A stretch of DNA of 18,671 bases. Origin: an uncultured Mycoplasmataceae bacterium (GTDB lineage: Bacteria; Bacillota_I; Bacilli_A; Mycoplasmatales; Mycoplasmoidaceae). Of the stretch, positions 1-9,269 are shown one piece after another. Numbering within the stretch: the first letter of the stretch is position 1; each line of letters starts with the position of its first letter. The position numbers were made by a program, and so were the translations under genes. The notes beneath the pieces were generated by a model. It did no database searches. It saw only the letters and a program-made list of their open reading frames with translations, and was not told where the DNA came from. The DNA is taken from contig CAMWQH010000002.1 of NCBI GenBank assembly GCA_947176435.1, positions 1 to 18,671 of the forward strand, given 5' to 3'.

Positions 1-249
1 CAATTAAAACACATCTTTTTTTTATAAGCCAAATTCTTCTTGATTTTGTTTTTTATCTTAAAAATATTAATTTGTTTTATTGCAAATGCAGGTAGAGACG
101 TACAAAGATAGTTATAATACTAAAACTGTTTATTCATGAGGTCAAGATCAAGCATTAAGCGAGGCTGGCAATTAATACTTTATTTGAATACAATTAATTA
201 CTTAATGAATGAAAGGCCACAAATGTTAATAGCTAAAGCTAATAAATAA
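1..249. other. No intact gene; possible decayed coding DNA
   Basis: No open frame here is long enough to call a gene, even with UGA as Trp. Two short plus-strand stretches stand out. One runs from about 71 to 175 and contains VYSWGQDQALSEAGN. The other runs from about 124 to 249 and ends in NERPQMLIAKANK. Local base composition between 80 and 170 is richer in G and C than the flanks, which would fit the tail of a decayed gene. I do not recognise the fragments. They could equally be chance open frames. Confidence 0.25.
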
Positions 250-280
250 TAAAAATGCAAGAACCATTCTTGCATTTTTA
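250..280 (-). terminator. Intrinsic terminator after the tRNA-Ser-like gene (bidirectional)
   Basis: A perfect 14-bp stem (250-263 with 267-280) closes a 3-nt loop. The stem core is GCAAGAA/TTCTTGC, flanked by A and T runs on both sides. On the minus strand it begins 10 nt beyond the 3' end of the tRNA-like gene and ends in a U-rich run, so it most likely ends that transcript. The symmetry means it would also stop plus-strand transcription entering from the left edge. Confidence 0.8.
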
Positions 281-290
281 TTATAAATGA

Positions 291-382
291 CGGAGACAAT
301 GCCGCTCTCGAACCCATGTACCATACATAGAACAATCTAACGCCTTAGCAGAGCATCATCTTAATCACTTGAGTACGTCTCC
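291..382 (-). tRNA. tRNA-Ser(GCU)-like gene with degenerate D and T arms
   Basis: Read on the minus strand this is a 92-nt class II tRNA shape. The acceptor GGAGACG pairs with TGTCTCC, followed by discriminator G. The anticodon loop CTGCTAA holds anticodon GCU (serine AGU/AGC codons), on a 5-bp stem with two G-U pairs. The variable region is long. CCA is not encoded. The oddities are several. The D-loop GG is GA. One D-stem pair is mismatched (CTC with GAT). The T arm does not fold normally: ATGGG TTCGAGA is followed by GCGGCAT, leaving only three pairs (ATG/CAT) around an enlarged loop. A TATAAT promoter and a strong terminator flank it, so it looks expressed. It may be a divergent functional tRNA or a recent pseudogene. 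Confidence 0.6.
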
Positions 383-396
383 AAACGCATTAATAC

Positions 397-425
397 ATTA
401 TAAAATTAGATGTATTGTTTATAAA
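397..425 (-). promoter_or_regulatory. Promoter of the tRNA-Ser-like gene
   Basis: A perfect minus-strand TATAAT lies at 397-402, 14 nt upstream of the tRNA 5' end at 382. This predicts a very short leader. A weak -35 (TTTATA, 420-425) sits 17 nt further up. It lies in the 48-nt gap downstream of the 431-1216 gene, so the tRNA need not depend on read-through from that gene. Confidence 0.55.
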
Positions 426-430
426 ATATT

Positions 431-1216
431 TTATTTAACTTGTATATGAAATAAATAATCATTGATTTCTTTGTGTTCACCATAAGAAATTCTTTTTGGA
501 CCATATGGATCATAAGGATTGGAGCTTTGTGTTGTTCAATTGTCTACAGTATCAACACTATATCAATTTAAATAAAAAGCAATTTCTTTGTCTTTAATAG
601 TTGGAACAGGAGCACTATCAAGATTTAATTTAGTCATATAAGTATCAGTTGAAGAATCATATTTAATCATAACAAAATCTGCTAATGAATAGTTTAAATA
701 GTCAAAATTTTGATTGATAATTGTAGATAAATTAATAGAAAAAGCACTTGAACTATAAAGAGTTAATCTATCATCTTCAGTTGGATAAGTATAACTACTA
801 ACAGCAAATGGTAAAACTTCGACAGTATATTGACCTCTTATGTCATTTGTATGTTCACAGTTAATTAAATATTGAAAAGTTTGTTGTTCATTATCTCTAT
901 AATTCATTATTGTAAAAACTAAAGATAAGTTTCTAACCATACCTTCATTTAATAATTTTCCATAATAAACATATTCATCAAAACATGACATAGGAAAAAG
1001 TTTTGGGTTAACGACATCACATTCGTAGTGAAAATTTGTAAATTTTGTAATAGCAGATTCATTGGGTGTCAAATTTGTTCCATTAATTTCAAAAACATTT
1101 GAAATTATTTTTGAATAATCATAACTATTCATTAAACTTGTAGATGATATACTAGACAAAATAACACCAATAGGTGTAGCGAACAATGATGCTGTAATTA
1201 AAAAAAACTTTTTCAT
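431..1216 (-). CDS. Exported hypothetical protein, 261 aa
   Basis: The ATG is at 1214-1216 and the TAA at 431-433. With UGA as Trp the frame runs through TGA at residue 218 and a second at residue 227, adding 44 residues to what the standard code would give. The N-terminus is a typical export signal: MKKFF, then a hydrophobic stretch to about residue 25 (ITASLFATPIGVILSS). There is no lipobox Cys, and no later membrane segment is obvious, so it is either secreted or held by an uncleaved signal. The mature part is polar, rich in Asn, Ser, Thr and Tyr, with three Cys (66, 78, 120). The C-terminus has an NPYDPYGPKR motif. I do not recognise the family. The short leader and TATAAT upstream support this start. 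The gene sits alone, 48 nt upstream of the tRNA-like gene. Confidence 0.8.
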
Positions 1217-1235
1217 ATTTGCTTATTTCGCATAA

Positions 1236-1241
1236 ATTATA
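1236..1241 (-). promoter_or_regulatory. -10 box for the 431-1216 gene
   Basis: A perfect minus-strand TATAAT lies 19 nt upstream of the ATG at 1216. A start about 7 nt downstream would leave a leader of roughly 12 nt, and no Shine-Dalgarno sequence is visible before the ATG. No good -35 is seen (AGAAAA at the expected place). Confidence 0.5.
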
Positions 1242-1691
1242 CTCAAAATATGTTTTAATTTTCTAAATTTTTATTTAAAAATTTTCTAATTAAAAGTTAA
1301 TAATATACTGCCAGGTATATAAAAAGTTTATGGTTTGACCTAAAATTAGTTTAAAAATAACAATTTTATAAGGTCCACACTATAAACATTAACAAAATAG
1401 TGCCATTATTTAATAATTTGTGATTTTTGAAGTTCTTGCAATATATCAGTTAATGTATCAAATAATCATTAGTTAAATGAAAATCTCCAAATGTGATTTT
1501 TCTATTTTTAAAGAATATCTCAAAAAAATATCTGTTTCTATTCTATGATCTATCTTATCAAATGTTAGAATTTCTTTAAAATCTAAACAAATTTTGCATA
1601 ATGTTAAAAAAATGGAATTGATCCAACAATTCCTAATCTGTAAGCAAGATTTGTAGTTTTTAATTAATTTTTAATGAATCTATTAATTAAA
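1242..1691. other. Intergenic stretch with possible gene remnant
   Basis: No intact gene is seen in about 450 nt. On the minus strand three adjoining open stretches lie in different frames. About 1476-1673 includes FKEILTFDKIDHRIETDIF, with no ATG. About 1449-1535 includes RKITFGDFHLTND. About 1405-1465 reads FDTLTDILQELQKSQIIK and then TAA. Their order and coding-like composition would fit a gene broken by frameshifts, but I recognise no family and AT-rich DNA can do this by chance. There is also an AT-only inverted repeat (1659-1668 with 1682-1691) just past the stop of the 1692-2267 gene. Confidence 0.3.
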
Positions 1692-2267
1692 TTATTTTTT
1701 CTTTGCTTTTTTAAGTATAGTTTTAGCAGCCTCTACAGTAATCGCGTCTTCAATTGAATTAGTTAATGGATTGGTACGATTTAATTCTTCAGCAACTATT
1801 CTCCTTGTAGCACTTTCAAGAATAGCTTGTTCTAAATTAGTAGAAGATGTAGTTTTAATTTGTGTATTTTTTTTAGAAGAAACATTTCGTCTTTTTTCAC
1901 TAACAGCAATTTCACTAGCCATATTAAATATATGCAAAGGACTTTTAGATGTTATTAATCACACACTAGAACAAACAGACATTATGAAAATAATAATAAA
2001 GAAAATTATGCAAATTATTGAAAACAAAGAAATTGGGCATCCACGGTTAATGTGATATTCGTGTGTGTATGGACTAGGGATGTTAGATAATGAAAAATAT
2101 CAAAATTTAGTGGCGTTTTTGTCGTACAAATATTGAGATATAAATAAAATTACTCCAAATAATATTCATGAAAAAAAAGTAAGACAAGTAAAAAAAATTC
2201 TAATGTGATTGTTTTTCGTAAGTTTAGAAATTAATTCGTTAGATATATAGTTTTTTTGATATGACAT
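1692..2267 (-). CDS. Two-helix membrane protein with basic cytoplasmic tail, 191 aa
   Basis: The frame opens at ATG 2265-2267 and ends at TAA 1692-1694. It is continuous only with UGA as Trp (W34, W57, W103), so a standard-code reading sees only the last 76-81 residues. Visible parts are: a polar N-terminus (1-22); a first hydrophobic helix about 24-47 (FFTCLTFFSWILFGVILF); a 30-residue loop with HEYHINRGCP; a second helix about 78-105 (SLFSIICIIFFIIIFIM); and an 85-residue Ser/Thr/Lys-rich tail ending KKAKKK. The tail is probably cytoplasmic by the positive-inside rule. I do not recognise the family. It is divergent from the lipoprotein gene at 2370 and shares its poly-A promoter region. The TATAAT at 2278-2283 would give an almost leaderless mRNA at this start. 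Confidence 0.75.
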
Positions 2268-2277
2268 ATTCTTACTT

Positions 2278-2363
2278 ATTATACATAAAAAATAATTTTG
2301 AAAAAAAAAAAAAAAATGAGTTTTTTTTGATAGAATACTATATACATAAAAATATTTAGGGGG
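2278..2363. promoter_or_regulatory. Divergent promoter region with 16-base poly-A tract
   Basis: A run of 16 A (2301-2316), then TGAG, then 8 T (2321-2328) fills the space between two divergent genes. Minus strand: TATAAT at 2278-2283. With a 17-nt spacer its -35 would be 2301-2306, inside the A run. Plus strand: an extended -10, TGA-TAGAAT, at 2328-2336. Its -35 position (about 2308-2313) is also inside the A run, and the T run lies in the spacer. A strong Shine-Dalgarno AGGGGG (2358-2363) precedes the ATG at 2370 by 6 nt. Homopolymer tracts placed like this are known to phase-vary some mycoplasma lipoprotein promoters (the vlp genes of M. hyorhinis). Switching here is inferred. Confidence 0.6.
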
Positions 2364-2369
2364 TAAAAA

Positions 2370-5300
2370 ATGAAAAAAACTATATCTTCTTTTTTGTTAT
2401 CTATTTTTGTATTGGGGGCTATTCCTCTTACAAGTTCATCTTGTTGCGCACACGAACAACTAAAAATAGTTAAAAACGACTTAAGTAATAGTAAACATTA
2501 TTTAGATCCCGAAACTTTTACTGCTGATTATTCAATTGTTTCTGCATTAAAACAAAATGGTAAAATTTCTAAACAAAAAGCAAAAAAATTGATGGATTCA
2601 ATTGTTAATAACGATTATATTGAAACAAGAGTTTCTGATATAGTTGATAAAACAGCGGCTGAGATTAATACTTTTGGTAAATTAAATAATTGATCAGAAG
2701 ATAAAATCCAATCTACCGTTTTAGACAAGTGTGGAACTTTTTTAGCAAATTATTATGCTAAGAAAGACGAGATTAATTCAAATGATGATTATGCTAATGA
2801 CGAATTACTAAATTATATTAATGAACAAGCTAGTGATTTAAACATTGATGCATTTGACTATTATCAATCTGTTAATATGATTAAGTCGATTGAGTCTAGT
2901 TTTTCTTTACAACTATCACGTTTAACCAACTTAACATCATCTGAAAAAATAGAAAAAATTCAATATTTTAATACTACTTATGATAATTTTTTAAAATTTG
3001 CTAAATCTCATTTTCTTTCTTCTCTTGAATTCAATTGAGAAATTTTAAATCTTTCTAATACAAAAGATTATTACACCAATTTTGTTCAACCACTTGCTTC
3101 GAATCGCTATTCTTCATATCAAGATTATCGCGACTCAGCTGCAGAAAAACAACTTTTTATTCTTGCTCAACTTTATTCTAACTATTTTCAAAACGGTAAT
3201 TTATCTTTAATAGATAATGGATCCAACTTTATCAAACACATTAAACAATACTCTAGTGATGGATATCTTTCAGATGATAACCCTTATGTTCATACTGAGG
3301 ATTTGACTGATTTGTTCTCTTTCACTTATGATAACCTTCAAGGTGTTATTCTTTCTCTACCTAATTATGACTACTTAATCCCAACTCAACAAGGAGATTT
3401 AATAGACGATATAGGTTTGACAACTACTGCACCTATATCAGAATATACAACTAAAGAAGGTTCAACTTATGAACTTGGTGAATTATACCCTGGGTATAAA
3501 GCACATTTTAGAGTTTCAGCAATTGATTATTCTTCAAAGGAATCAGAGTGCAATTTAAATTTAGAAATTGGTGTTTCTGATTCAATTAGAGACCAAAAAG
3601 ATGAAAATATTTTGTGAACAACAGAGTATTGTAAACAAGTTGATGATGATCGTGTTAACCCAGAAAAAGCTGTTATAAATTATACTTTTATAGTTAATAA
3701 GATTGATGATAAAAGATATATTGCTTCTCATTATTTTTACAATAATTGGACTACTAACATAGCAGATTCAAAATATAATAAAGAACTTGATGAATATTTT
3801 ACAGATACAGTTGATCAAAGACCATATTTGGATGAGCTACTTGACCGTAACGCTTCTATTGTAAATGATGAATATGTTATTTCTGAAGAATCTCCTTTGT
3901 ATTTAACTGCTGACGATGTTAAAGGTGTTCCGATGCCTAATATTCTTCTTAATAATCCAACATCAATTTTTCCTACTTTTCATACTCCAGCACATACTTC
4001 TCAATATTTAAGATTTATGGTTACTGATTATTCTACTGCAATAACTGGTGAACATAAACTTTCTCTTTATGGATCGTGAGTAGTTATTTCTACAACTCCT
4101 TCTGTAATTGATCAAGATGGTACATTAAATCCTGAATCTTATGTTTATAAGCTTCCATGAAAAATAAAAAATTCTAATGCTAATGATGATACTCAAGATG
4201 GTTTATGAGTTTCATACACAATTGATCAAGAATTGTTAGATGCAATGGAAATTGCTTACAAGTATGGAAACTTCATTGAAAGTTATATAGAAATTGAACC
4301 TGAAGTTTTAAGACTTGATCAACCTACTAATTCAAAGAATTCTTTAACTCCTATGGATGCTGCAGATAAAACTGCTAGTTATTTGGGTGCCAAAATCGGA
4401 CTTGATGCTTTAGTAGCAGTTGCTTTAAGTGCAGGAATTGTTATTTGTGCTATTTTAACTGATCTTGGTATGGTATGAAAAGCAGTTTTTATTGTACTTT
4501 TTGGTATTGCTCTTGCTTTAGTTGGTGCAACCATTATTATTGAATCAATGTGATTCGATAAATATAATAAAGCTCGTATAACAATGGAAAAAGAAATTTT
4601 ACCTATTACGGAAAAATGAACTGAAGAAGTTCATCGATTTTCTGATAATATAATCACAAATTTTGACAAACTAAAAAACACAAAACTTACTTTTTCAAAA
4701 AGAGAAGAATTTACTGATAATCTTCTTCGTGATTTTGGTGTTGATAGACAAGGAAACATCATAGATTCTGATAGAGTTAATACAATTAGCGATTGAGTAC
4801 GAGAATTATATGATACATATGACAAAAAATTTTCAGAAACTGTTGCAAAATTAACAGATGATGAATACATATATTATTATAAACATACTCCAGATATTAA
4901 TCTTGCCAAAAGTGCTATTGATGGTACATTTGCTTTAACTATTTTACATACTTTTTCAACTGTTGCAATCATTGCGCCTACGATTGCTGGTTGTTTAATA
5001 TCTGCTTTTAAACAAGCAGGTCGAACAGTTTCTCAAAGTGCAGTCGTATCACTAGAAACGCAAGGTCAAGAAGTTATGATTAATCTTGGAAATTCTGAAA
5101 CTATTAATGAAAGTGTGACTAATGTTGCACAACAAGAAACAGCAACTACACAAGTAGAAACAGTAATAGAAGAAGAGGAAGATGAAGCTATTGAAAATGA
5201 ATTGTATAATGCGTTAGGAAATGATGATCCATTTATTTTAGCAGATAATACAGGTGCGGCTGAACAAGCAACAGTTTTACCTTCGCAAAATAATACTTTG

Positions 5301-5399
5301 GGTTCTCCTGCTGGTGTTATGGTAGTCGTTGCAGCTGTTGCAGTTCTTTCTGTAATTGATCTTATTGTATCGTATATTGCTGTGTTAAAAAGTAAATAA
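2370..5399 (+). CDS. Large putative lipoprotein with four C-terminal membrane segments, 1009 aa
   Basis: One frame runs from ATG 2370 to TAA 5397-5399 through about ten TGA Trp codons, so it looks shattered under the standard code. The N-terminus MKKTISSFLLSIFVLGAIPL is a signal peptide. TSSSCC follows, a plausible but degenerate lipobox with Cys25 the likely acylated residue. Residues 27-670 form a polar, Asn/Asp/Tyr-rich, probably extracellular region. Hydrophobic segments follow at about 678-696, 705-724, 853-880 and 983-1005, with a charged stretch between the second and third and an acidic run (VIEEEEDEAIENE, about 930-943) before the last. The family is not recognised. The combination of a lipid anchor and a multi-helix C-terminus is unusual. 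It is followed 5 nt later by the adhesin-like gene, probably in one operon driven by the poly-A promoter. Confidence 0.85.
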
Positions 5400-5404
5400 T
5401 TTAT

Positions 5405-8400
5405 ATGCAAAGTTTTCTCTTTAAATCTTTAAAATTTTTGGTAACTACATTTGTTCCTATTAGTTCATTTACTTTTTCTTTAAATGCAAAAAAAAATAAT
5501 AACTATGTAGAGAAAAATAGCACTGAAGAAAATAAGCCTTTAAAATTTATTCCTTTTGATGAATTTAATGCGAAAAATTATTTTAATGTTGACAAATCAA
5601 ATAATAACTTTATTTTAGAAGGTTTTAATCTTGATAAAAAAAGTGACATTAAAGAAAGTATTGATACTAATGGTTACAATGCCCTTTTTATTCCTGACTA
5701 TGTAACATCTATTGTCGGTTTAAATGAATCTATTGGTATTGGAGCATTTCAATACGCTTTTTCAAATGACTCAACTAAAAGTGAGTATGTTTCTAATCAA
5801 ATTACTGCAATAATTTTCGAATCTGATTCAATTTGTTCTTCAGTTGGAAAATATTGTTTTAGTCATTGTGATTCTATAGACTTTGTCGGTTTATCTAACT
5901 CCATTACTTCATTAGGTGACCATTGTTTTGCTGACTGTCTTTCGCTATCTACAGTTTTGCTTTCTAAAAATTTAAAAACTATTCCTTGAGATTGTTTTGG
6001 ATGTTACTCCACTGAAACACCAATAAATTCGTTATCCATTAATATACCAGAGGGGGTAGAGACAATTGACCGTGCAGCTTTCGAGGCACGTAGTATTGAT
6101 TCTATTACTTTCCCTTCAACTTTAAAAACCATAGGTGATACTGCATTTAAAAACGCAACTGTCTCATCAATGAGTTTTTTAGGCATAGATAGTACTAAAA
6201 TTTCTTCTATGTCATTAAGTTCCACATGAGCTAGTAACATAAAACCATCTGATATTGAATCAAACAAAGTTAAAGTATTTTTACCTAAGGGTATATCGAA
6301 CTCTTATACTGCTGTTTCTAATTTTGTTTTTAATAATCAAGAAATTAATGATGGCTTAATTTATACAGCGGGAATGTGCGACCCTATTTTTAAATTTGAT
6401 GTCGATAAATATGAAGTTAAATCAAATTTTAATTTTAACTTAATTCCAAACCAACAAATTTACGGAGAGTATATGGATACCACTGCTTCATATGAGTTTT
6501 CTTGCGAGTCATCTGATCCTACCGTTGTAAGCCCAAATTTAACTAATGATGATATATTACAAGGAAAACTGGCTGTATGGCTTAAAAAAAGCGGCTTTTC
6601 TAAAATAACAATTTCTGAAACTTGCACTAAAATTCATTCATCTTTTGTTTTTTTAATTTCTTTTCTACAAACTGATCTTTCTTCTAATTCACTTATTTTT
6701 AAAGATGTTCAATTTAATTCATACACTTTAAAAACGACTGATTCTCCTGTAACAACAGATGCTTTAAATAATAATGTTTATGATGCTTATGGGGTTCAGG
6801 TTTCAGACAATATTAAATTTTCGATTGTAGACGGTTCGCAAAAACCTTACACTTTACCTAGTTGAATTACTCTAAACCAAACAACCGGATCATTAAAAAT
6901 TAGTCCGAATAGTCAGTCTGAAACTATTTTAGATATTAAAATTATGGTTGAACAATCTACAACTGGATTAGTTGGTTATTCAGACAAATTTTCAATCATT
7001 ATTCAAAATATTAGTCCAAGCTACTTAATCATTAATAATAACTTTACTACAATTAATGTGAATGTTGGAGATACAGTTACAACTCCATCTTTAACTGATA
7101 AAATCACTACCAATATAGGCACAAAAATAACTACTGGGATTACTTTTTCGATTAATGGTTCTTTACCAACTGGTTTAGCTTTTGATACAACTACTGGGGT
7201 TATTTCTGGTATAATTATTGACCCTACATCTTCTTACGATTTATCAATTACTGCTTCTGCTACACTAGATTCTAAAACTATTTCTGGTACATCTAATGGT
7301 TTTTCAATTGTTATTTCACAATTGCCACCAAAACCATATAAATTAATAATTGATTATGATTTCGAGACAATTCTATCTGCACCTGGTGAAACCATTTCTA
7401 CACCTTCGCTAATTGGTTATATAAAAACTAACACTGGGGATTCTGTATTAAAAGATGATATTACTTTTATGATGAATAGTCGGTTGCCAGATGGTTTATC
7501 TTTTGATTCTTCAGTTGGAAAAATTACTGGTACCTTAACTGAAAATAGTGAGTCATCTTATAATTTGTCAATTTTTGTATCAGCGAAAGTTGGCTCTGAA
7601 CAATTGTATGGTTCATCTAATTCTTTTTCAATTATTGTTACTCATTCTCCTCCTGAACCTACAAAATTATTAATTAACGAAAATATACCAACAATTTATG
7701 TTAAACCTAATCAGGCTGTTAGAACAAGTAGTCTTAATGAAAGTGTAGCAACCGATACAAGCACACCAATTACAGATGGATTAACTTTTTCTTGTGATAA
7801 TTTACCAAGTGGTTTTTCAATAAATGAGTCTACCGGTGTAATATCTTGTGATTCCGTACCTGATAATACTGAAGATGTTATTGATTTGCAAATTCATGTC
7901 TCTGCTAATGTAGGCTCTACTGTTCTAGAAGGAGATTCAAATTATTTTTCGATAGTTGTACACACTGATATTCAACCCACAAAATTAATTGTTGATAATG
8001 ATTTTCAAACTATATATGTTGATGAAGGACAAAGTGTTTCGACTCCTGATTTAACTAATTCTATTGTTACAGATTACTGATCTCCTGTAACCACTTCCTT
8101 AACTTTTTCATGTGATTCTTCGCTTCCTTTGGGATTAAGTTTTAACTCTCAAACTGGACAGATTTCTGGAACCGTTCAAATTGGTGCTAGTTCTTGCTCA
8201 AATATTAGGATTAAAGTACAAGCTAATGTTGATGAAAAAACCTTATACGGATATTCTAATTCATTTTCAATCATAATTAATCAAATTCCTCCTACACCTA
8301 CTAAATTGGTGTTTACAACAAACATGTATGATGTTTCAACTTTTGTGGGTAAAGTTGTTTCAATTAATCGTGATCTTCAAAACAATATAATCGCTGATAC

Positions 8401-9076
8401 TGGAATAAAGATTAATAGTCAAGAACACGCTCTTACTTTCACTTTAACCGGAGAATTACCATTAGGTTTGTCTTTTGATCAAACAACTGGAAAAATTACT
8501 GGAAAAGTACAAATTGGTGCAACTTCATCTAATAAATTAACCATCACCGCTTCTGCAAATTATGATGGTATCAATTTAATTGGTGAATCTAATTCTTTTT
8601 ATATTTATGTTAACGAATCTCCAATATCTCCTTCAAGTTTAGAAATTGACTATGATATGGAAACTTATTTTGTTAATACAAATGATGAATTTACTACTCC
8701 TTCATTAGTTCAGTATGTTCGTACAAATTTATATGATAAAGTGTCAGAAAACCTATTTTTTAGCGTTACTTCTGAGTTACCAAAAGGTTTAGAAATAGAT
8801 GAAACAAACGGTTCTATACATGGAAACGTTGTTGAAGAAACAAAAACACCTAAATATTTTGAATTAGAGATTTGTGTTCAAACAACACTTGATGGCAAGC
8901 TTTTACAAGGAAAAACAAATTTATTTACAATTGTTTTAAACAAGGATAAAGTTAAAAAATCTTATATTGCTTCAATTATTCTTGCTGCAACACTCGCACC
9001 ATTATGTTTTGCAACAATTGTATCAACTACAGCTTTAACTATTAAACTTAAGAAACAAAATAAAAAACACAAATAA
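5405..9076 (+). CDS. BspA-like LRR and He_PIG Ig-repeat surface protein, 1223 aa
   Basis: The frame runs from ATG 5405 to TAA 9074-9076 through TGA Trp codons at residues 195, 275, 488 and 893. Residues 1-28 look like a signal peptide. About 95-300 show BspA-type (LRR_5) leucine-rich repeats: motifs such as VGKYCFSHCDSIDFVGLSNS, LGDHCFADCLSLSTV and IDRAAFEARSIDSITFPSTL. About 325-429 is a probable Ig-like spacer. Seven repeats of 104-111 residues start at 430, 541, 647, 755, 861, 968 and 1079. Most carry the He_PIG core (LPxGLxFDxxTGxIxG) and end in SNxFSIxI. A hydrophobic segment (about 1186-1212) and a basic tail (KLKKQNKKHK) anchor the C-terminus. LRR and Ig-like ectodomains suggest adhesion or host binding; the ligand is unknown. 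No Shine-Dalgarno is evident, so translation may be coupled to the gene ending 5 nt upstream. Confidence 0.9.
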
Positions 9077-9231
9077 AGCATTCTGAATCATATTGTACAT
9101 TTTCAACGCATTAGTTTCTAAATTGAAATATAAAGTGCAACATTTGATATTTTTATAGCACAAAAGATTTACAGACATAACAAAAAAAATGTAATATGTT
9201 TGTAATTTTTTGAATTAATTTTAAGTCCAAT

Positions 9232-9263
9232 TATTTATATATTATATATATAATATATAAATA
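9232..9263. repeat. Perfect 32-bp AT-only palindrome at the gyrase-operon promoter
   Basis: Every position from 9232 to 9263 pairs with its mirror around 9247/9248, with no interruption and no G or C. It contains TATAAT on the plus strand (9249-9254) and, by symmetry, TATAAT on the minus strand (9241-9246). It lies 6 nt before the ATG of the S4 gene at 9270. The plus-strand -10 would give a leader of about 9 nt. No convincing -35 is seen at 16-18 nt (TTGAAT at 9210-9215 is too far). Such a site melts or extrudes easily under negative supercoiling. It may also be simply an AT-rich promoter. Confidence 0.7.
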
Positions 9264-9269
9264 TTATTT

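Noticed and set aside
1659..1691. AT-only inverted repeat after the 1692-2267 gene, possible terminator
   Set aside because: The stem is only A and T with a 13-base loop, and on the minus strand it is followed by A-rich rather than T-rich sequence.
1771..2055. Plus-strand 94-codon open frame
   Set aside because: It lies opposite the 191-aa minus-strand membrane protein, whose two helices and promoter make it the better call.
5066..5410. Minus-strand open frame of 114 codons opposite the end of the lipoprotein gene
   Set aside because: It mirrors the acidic and Ala/Val-rich codons of the real plus-strand gene, has low-complexity Ser/Thr runs, and overlaps it completely.
2370..9076. Reading the surface-protein region as a cluster of many short or broken genes
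   Set aside because: All breaks are TGA in one constant frame per gene; no TAA or TAG interrupts either frame, so UGA as Trp explains them without pseudogenes.
9077..9269. Replication origin next to the gyrase genes
   Set aside because: No cluster of DnaA-box-like TTATCCACA sequences was seen, and dnaA and dnaN are not in the window.
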